A DNA stretch of 64,000 bases from Phoebastria nigripes (Eukaryota > Chordata > Aves > Procellariiformes > Diomedeidae): contig JAYKAV010001000.1 of NCBI GenBank assembly GCA_035582835.1, positions 3,673,721 through 3,737,720 of the forward strand. The letters are read 5' to 3'. Position 1 is the first letter of the stretch; each line of letters opens with the position of its first letter. Under the pieces are notes generated by a model. That model saw nothing but the letters and a program-made list of their open reading frames with translations. It was not told the origin of the DNA and ran no database searches. This document shows, one piece after another, positions 61,001 to 64,000 of this stretch. The position numbers were made by a program, and so were the translations under genes.

Positions 61001-64000
61001 TTAAATCAAAAATAGGAAAACGTATTTTAATGTGAACACACTTCACTTTGCATTTGTTTAAGAGAAACATTTCCTCTCAGACAGTATTGCTTTTTTTTAT
61101 TTCTAGCCATTCACTTAGGCTGTAGGTGTTACATTTCAGGAAATCTGCCTGAATCTGACATGAAGATCTTCCCCTATCCCAACTATCAAGGATTTTGCTT
61201 ACCTTTACTACGTCATGTCACAAATTAAAAACATAAGAAATGCCCTGCAGGCTTAGTCTAGTGGCCCATCCAGCTAACCCAATATTCTTTGTCTGGCAGT
61301 GGCAGTAGGAAAGTGGCCAGACTGATTTTTTTTTTTTTTTTTTTTTTCTTCCCCCCCCTTCTCCCATTGCCTATTTCCATTGTATATCTCCAGAATCTAT
61401 AATTGGCATAGGGTTGTTAAAAGTACATCCTTGTCTATTGTTTTTAGTATCCCTTTATGTACCTGTTGTCTAGTAAAAGTATCCAGAGTATCACCTTTGT
61501 ATTCTGTAAATAATTAAGATTGGTGAGCTCCAGATTATTTGATTTTATAACCTCAGGTTTTAAATATCTCACGTTATGCTTTTGTTAGGTTCATCAGCAT
61601 TTGAACAGAGCATTATGATACAGCCCTCAATACTTTGTCCGTGCTTTTTAAACTTAGAGATCTGTGTGCAAATGATTTTGTTTTCTACAGCTGAAATTGC
61701 CTTTGGAAGGCAGTTCTGGTTGCAATGTGGCAGCATATCTTTAGACAAGTGACTTTTCCTGAGCATATGTAATATGATAGGCATTCCTTGTAGGGAAGAG
61801 GGGTTGAGTTTTCTTGATATAGCCAGAAGCAAAACAAAAATGTTGCGGTTTTCAAGATGATAGTTTTTTAAAATACAAAAAGTGTAGAAATGAACTGTGT
61901 AGGTCTTCATTGTTGTGTAATCCAAGTACTGAACATCTTAATGCATTTGTTGGCTCCATCTCTTCTCCTGCAGCCCTTATATATTAAAGAATTTAGTAAT
62001 AATAGACATGGAAAACTATAGCAATAGTGGTGAGAGATGTCTGCCGTGGACACTGTTCCTTTGGGGAGGAGATGCTTGCAAGGAGTTTTTGCTATGGCTG
62101 TATAGAAAAAGATATTTATAAATTGCACGGATTCTTAATTGTTTGCTTTCTCATATGCTTTTGGCTCTTAGGGACAAAAACTTATGTAATAAAGCCACTT
62201 AGAATTATAGAATAAGTTAGGTTTGAAGTAACCTTTGGAAATCATCTGGTCTAAAACTCTGTACCACGCAGGGCTTGGTTTTTCTTAGAGGTTTCTTTCC
62301 TACAAACTTGGAGAAAACATTTGTAATTCTGAACTATACAAATTTGTAAACAGTTATTTGGATTGTCTAAATTACATTGCATTTTCACACTGCTGCTGCA
62401 AAGAAATGTTTTTGTTTTCCTTACTTTGAAATCTCTGACATTCTTGATCAAAATGGAAAATTACTTGTAAATATTAAGCATTCGATTTGATTTCAGTGCC
62501 AGAGTGTTTAATCACAAAAACATGCATGAGCATTTGAGACATGTAGCTTCTAAGAAGGCTTAAGGATAAAAAGGAGGACAATTGGCAATAACATAGCAGC
62601 TGAATTGGTTCAGCGGGCTCTAGAACTAGAGGTGGTGTTGCAGTACCTGTATTAAGTTGTCCTATGGGAAATCACAGCTTGTGGCTTTAACTTAGGAGCA
62701 GTGTGGCACTAGCTCCTCTATACTATTCCTGGAAGATTATCTGCTATCTTTGCCTGCCTTTGCATTTTACCAGTGCAGTGTAATATTACAGCAGCCTTGG
62801 AGCTGCTTTGGTGTGTTGGTTCCATTCGTTGTATATAATGTCATACGTCTCAAGTTAGGAAAAAGGAGAGACAGAGTAGTACGTGAAGAGGAACAAAGGG
62901 CAAAAGTAATTTACTAACTTTCAAGAGAAGCTGTTTTGGGGGTGGGAGGGAGTTCAGTGCAAAACAGGCATGTTGCTGAATTTAATCATCTTCAAGGCCT
63001 CTGTAGAGGGCCATATTCAGCACTGATCTCTTGCAAACCAAAGAAATGTATGGTAGATTGCCTCCTATGAAAACACAGCTCTATTTTCCTACTCTCAAAA
63101 TGTGGAACAAGTGTTCACATTAAAATACCTGGTTTGTACAGCGGCGGAACAAAGGCTTTAAATCTGTAAGCACCTCCACATTTTTAACATAGTAAACATT
63201 TTAGATGTTTTAAATTATCGCCTTTCTAATTAGCTCTTTGTAGTTTGACTTGCATTTAGTATCCTGATTTATTCCTCCTACACTGCAGATAGCTAAATGT
63301 ATTCTTTGATTTTATTAAGTTGTGTGACATCCCAGCCACCCTGGTTCTCTCATCCTTTTTTTTTCTCATGGAGTGTAATGTTTATTTTAAAGCTACTTTT
63401 GATTCTGGTCCTAACATCTGGGATTTTATATGCCTATTGTTCCTTGCCTTCCTATATTATTTCAATTCCCTGTGCAGTCATATTTCTGAATATTTCTATA
63501 CACTTATTATGAAATCAGATTAAATGAGGGGGGAAAAACAACTAATATAATATGCTTTTGACTAAGAATGGAAAAAAATTGATTTTTTTCAATGCGTAAA
63601 AAAAAATCCGTTGCAAATCTCTCTCTCTTTGTTACATGCTTTTACAAAATAGGTGTATATGTGTAATATACAGTAACCATACATACTCTGTTACAAGTAA
63701 TTCACTAATACTTGAGTTCATAATGGCTGTGTCTCAAAATTAGGGTTAGTATACTTTGCAGTTTACTTTGCTGTGGTTGTTGCCCGGTCATGTTGAGTGC
63801 CTGACTTTCTGTGGCCTGTTGTAACTCTGTCTGGGATGAACAATATGGAATGTCTTTTGAGTCAAACATGGCCATTATGCTCTCTGAGGAGCTGTAACTG
63901 ATAAATTTAGTCTGTAAAGCTTAAATGAAAACAAGACATATTACTACTTATAGATAGTTCAATTCATAGTAGTGCTTATGTGACTTCCCATTAAGATGTT
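39865..64000 (+). CDS. ITFG1: ITFG1, T-cell immunomodulatory protein / LINKIN (5' third, 6 coding exons, spliced)
   Basis: Type I membrane glycoprotein with integrin-like FG-GAP repeats, reported as a T-cell modulator (TIP) and as the cell-adhesion protein LINKIN. Coding exons 39865-40039, 43710-43782, 45253-45398, 46590-46647, 47246-47320 and 51064-51158 sum to 622 nt, 207 codons plus one base, with consistent GT-AG sites and phases. The product starts with a signal peptide (residues 1 to about 23). It carries three Ca2+-loop motifs of the Dx(D/N)xDxxxD type (D44-D52, D96-D104, D151-D159) and sequons at N25, N128, N140 and N177. It matches human ITFG1 (about 612 residues) as recalled, e.g. 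FGAEAYGTLAAFGD, GDYDGDSQMDVLLT and PHSHAFIDL. The C-terminal two thirds, including the membrane segment, lie beyond 64,000. Confidence 0.96.
40408..40458 (+). mobile_element. CR1 LINE 3' tail fragment
   Basis: Contains gagttggactcgacgatc and gggtcccttccaact, a near-consensus CR1 3' tail (usually gttggactagatgatc...ggtcccttccaac). CpG-containing positions are kept, perhaps because of the neighbouring CpG island. It lies in ITFG1 intron 1, sense. Confidence 0.8.
42456..42483. repeat. CTT/CAT compound trinucleotide repeat
   Basis: Four CTT-type units followed by five CAT units, in ITFG1 intron 1. Confidence 0.85.
43710..43782 (+). CDS. ITFG1: ITFG1 coding exon 2
   Basis: Completes Gly59 and encodes residues 60-82 (NELIIFLADQKEPYFKPRVK, LPM) plus two bases of Thr83. 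The acceptor is cttttgcag|GAAA; the donor is ATGAC|GTAAGT. It corresponds to NDLIVFLADQNAPYFKPKVK of human ITFG1 as recalled. Confidence 0.95.
43783..45252 (+). other. ITFG1 intron 2
   Basis: 1.5 kb of AT-rich sequence; nothing beyond splice sites is seen. Confidence 0.9.
45253..45398 (+). CDS. ITFG1: ITFG1 coding exon 3 (second FG-GAP motif)
   Basis: Completes Thr83 and encodes residues 84-131, including SVVPGDYDGDSQMDVLLT, then a variable stretch and FIFWGHNQTL, plus one base of Asp132. D96-Y-D98-G-D100-SQM-D104 is a full Ca2+-loop signature; N128-Q-T is a sequon. The acceptor is aattctag|ATCT; the donor is TTAG|GTGAGT. The variable segment TRAQNHGRDELS differs clearly from the mammalian YLPKNYAKSELG. 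Confidence 0.95.
45399..46589 (+). other. ITFG1 intron 3
   Basis: 1.2 kb; a G/A-richer patch at 45930-46120 has an open frame without recognisable domains. No repeat was identified. Confidence 0.9.
46590..46647 (+). CDS. ITFG1: ITFG1 coding exon 4
   Basis: A short exon (58 nt) completing Asp132 and encoding residues 133-150 (LNHKTMLNKTFQDEPLVM) plus two bases of Asp151. The acceptor is tgttttcag|ATCT; the donor is ATGGA|GTAAGT. The LNKTFQDEPL core matches the human LNRTFQDEPL; N140-K-T is a sequon. Confidence 0.94.
46648..47245 (+). other. ITFG1 intron 4
   Basis: 0.6 kb with a small G-run near 47013-47020; no other feature. Confidence 0.9.
47246..47320 (+). CDS. ITFG1: ITFG1 coding exon 5 (third FG-GAP motif)
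   Basis: Completes Asp151 and encodes residues 152-175, FNGDLIPDVFGVTSDSSKPQ then IWLG, plus two bases of Gly176. With Asp151 it forms D151-F-N-G-D155-LIP-D159. The acceptor is gcattttcag|CTTT; the donor is GGCGG|GTAAGC. It matches human FNGDLIPDIFGITNESNQPQ. Confidence 0.95.
47321..51063 (+). other. ITFG1 intron 5
   Basis: 3.7 kb, AT-rich, with the T/N/A junction at 48673-48701 and ambiguous bases at 47372 and 50321. No repeat family or exon was recognised. Confidence 0.88.
48673..48701. repeat. T13-N-A15 palindromic homopolymer junction
   Basis: 13 T, one ambiguous base (48686), then 15 A, in ITFG1 intron 5. Probably a poorly resolved homopolymer junction; real length is uncertain. Confidence 0.85.
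51064..51158 (+). CDS. ITFG1: ITFG1 coding exon 6
   Basis: Completes Gly176 and encodes residues 177-207, NLSWHVALETQSKMYIPHSH then AFIDLNNDFTA, plus one base of codon 208. The acceptor is ttcttgtctgcag; the donor is GCTG|GTAAGT. It starts a fourth acidic loop (DLNNDFTAD in form) completed in the next exon, which I could not find within the remaining 12.8 kb. N177-L-S is a sequon. Confidence 0.95.
51832..51846. repeat. GGT trinucleotide repeat
   Basis: Five GGT units in a T/G-rich stretch, in ITFG1 intron 6. Confidence 0.8.
52571..52688. repeat. imperfect inverted repeat (hairpin), possible MITE
   Basis: Left arm 52571-52598 (aagtcaggatcttt...ggggagtgct) and right arm 52661-52688 are reverse complements at 25 of 28 positions. 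Weaker pairing continues inward (agctt and attcaca blocks), leaving a loop of roughly 25 bases. In the ITFG1 pre-mRNA this would fold into a long hairpin. Such arms suggest a miniature inverted-repeat element. No target-site duplication or family could be recognised. Confidence 0.75.
52719..52758. repeat. second inverted repeat next to the hairpin
   Basis: cctcaggctgtaa (52719-52731) pairs with ttacaataacctgagg (52743-52758), with a three-base bulge and an 11-base loop. It lies 30 bp right of the larger hairpin and may belong to the same element. Confidence 0.65.
54806..54862 (-). mobile_element. CR1 LINE 3' tail fragment
   Basis: The plus strand reads cacagaatggctgagattgg then aagggatgtctggaaatggt, followed by ctagtca: the reverse complement of a CR1 3' end. 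It fades out by about 54,862. It lies in ITFG1 intron 6. Confidence 0.8.
61229..61318. mobile_element. old sauropsid interspersed repeat, probably CR1-related
   Basis: Contains aacataagaaatgccctgca, agtctagtggcccatccagc, cccaatattctttgtctggc and agtggcagtaggaaagtggc. This is the diverged form of a repeat common in turtle and bird genomes that reads 'aacataagaa-ggcc...tccatctagccca-tatcctgtc...acagtggcca'. A T22 tract and a C-run follow directly. The family name is uncertain; I assign it from memory of the pattern. Confidence 0.6.
62201..62280 (-). mobile_element. CR1 LINE 3' tail fragment
   Basis: The plus strand reads agaattatagaataagtta, ggtttgaagtaacctttgga, aatcatctggtctaaaactc: a diverged reverse-complement CR1 end with the remains of its terminal repeat. 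It lies in ITFG1 intron 6. Confidence 0.75.

Larger units (their letters stand above)
51159..64000 (+). other. ITFG1 intron 6 (partial)
   Basis: At least 12.8 kb, running off the right edge. It holds the hairpin pair (52571-52758), CR1 tails (54806, 62201), the old interspersed repeat (61229) with a T22/C tract, and GC-richer unassigned patches at about 53030-53870 and 59510-60230. I looked for the next ITFG1 exon (DLFLTT-type residues) and did not find it. Confidence 0.82.

Noticed and set aside
61569..61925. 118-codon minus-strand frame in ITFG1 intron 6
   Set aside because: No recognised domain or splice context; overlaps nothing conserved that I can identify.
1..64000. tRNA, rRNA, snoRNA or CRISPR-like arrays
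   Set aside because: No cloverleaf with A/B boxes, no rRNA-like blocks and no regularly spaced direct repeats were seen on reading; a covariance-model scan was not possible.
51159..64000. ITFG1 exon 7 candidates, such as the AG at about 56174-56175
   Set aside because: Reading after the acceptor-like AG gives IleSerGlyThrVal... and a quick stop, not the expected DLFLTT-type residues; exon 7 must lie further right.

Overview
This is vertebrate nuclear DNA, almost certainly from a bird. It is AT-rich and intron-dominated, with GT-AG exons that read as orthologues of two vertebrate genes, one CpG island, several 3' ends of CR1 retrotransposons (the typical avian/reptilian LINE) and a solo LTR of a type I recall from many non-galliform birds. 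There is no bacterial, organellar or viral coding content apart from old retroelement debris.

The window holds the 5' parts of two divergent genes. On the minus strand, from 39,613 down to the left edge, lies PHKB, the regulatory beta subunit of phosphorylase kinase. Ten coding exons can be placed to the base; they join without a frame break into exactly 361 codons, about a third of the usual length, and the rest lies beyond base 1. An extra in-phase exon at 36,748-36,802 encodes an alternative N-terminus. On the plus strand, from 39,865 rightwards, lies ITFG1 (T-cell immunomodulatory protein/LINKIN), a type I membrane protein with FG-GAP repeats. Six coding exons give 207 codons plus one base; the gene continues beyond 64,000.

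The two start codons are 251 bp apart inside a CpG island (about 39,100-40,330) without an evident TATA box but with GC boxes and an ETS-like site, which looks like a shared bidirectional promoter. The two products have no known joint function; the link is promoter architecture.

Region by region: 1-39,523 is PHKB exons and introns, with a solo LTR (10,479-11,072), CR1 pieces (12,938-13,215; 22,194-22,760; 35,229-35,312) and microsatellites. 39,100-40,330 is the CpG island. 40,040-51,158 is ITFG1 exons 1-6, with a CR1 tail at 40,408. 51,159-64,000 is ITFG1 intron 6, with a marked hairpin at 52,571-52,688, CR1 tails and an older sauropsid-type repeat. Most other open frames are chance frames in AT-rich introns or CpG-island shadows.

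Most worth a second look: the alternative PHKB exon, which removes the basic residues before the known PKA-site serine and seems to cut off the exon-1 frame one base before its own ATG; the compact bidirectional promoter with an overlapping upstream frame on ITFG1; the sense-oriented LTR in PHKB; and the hairpin cluster in ITFG1 intron 6. I found no clearly new gene system.
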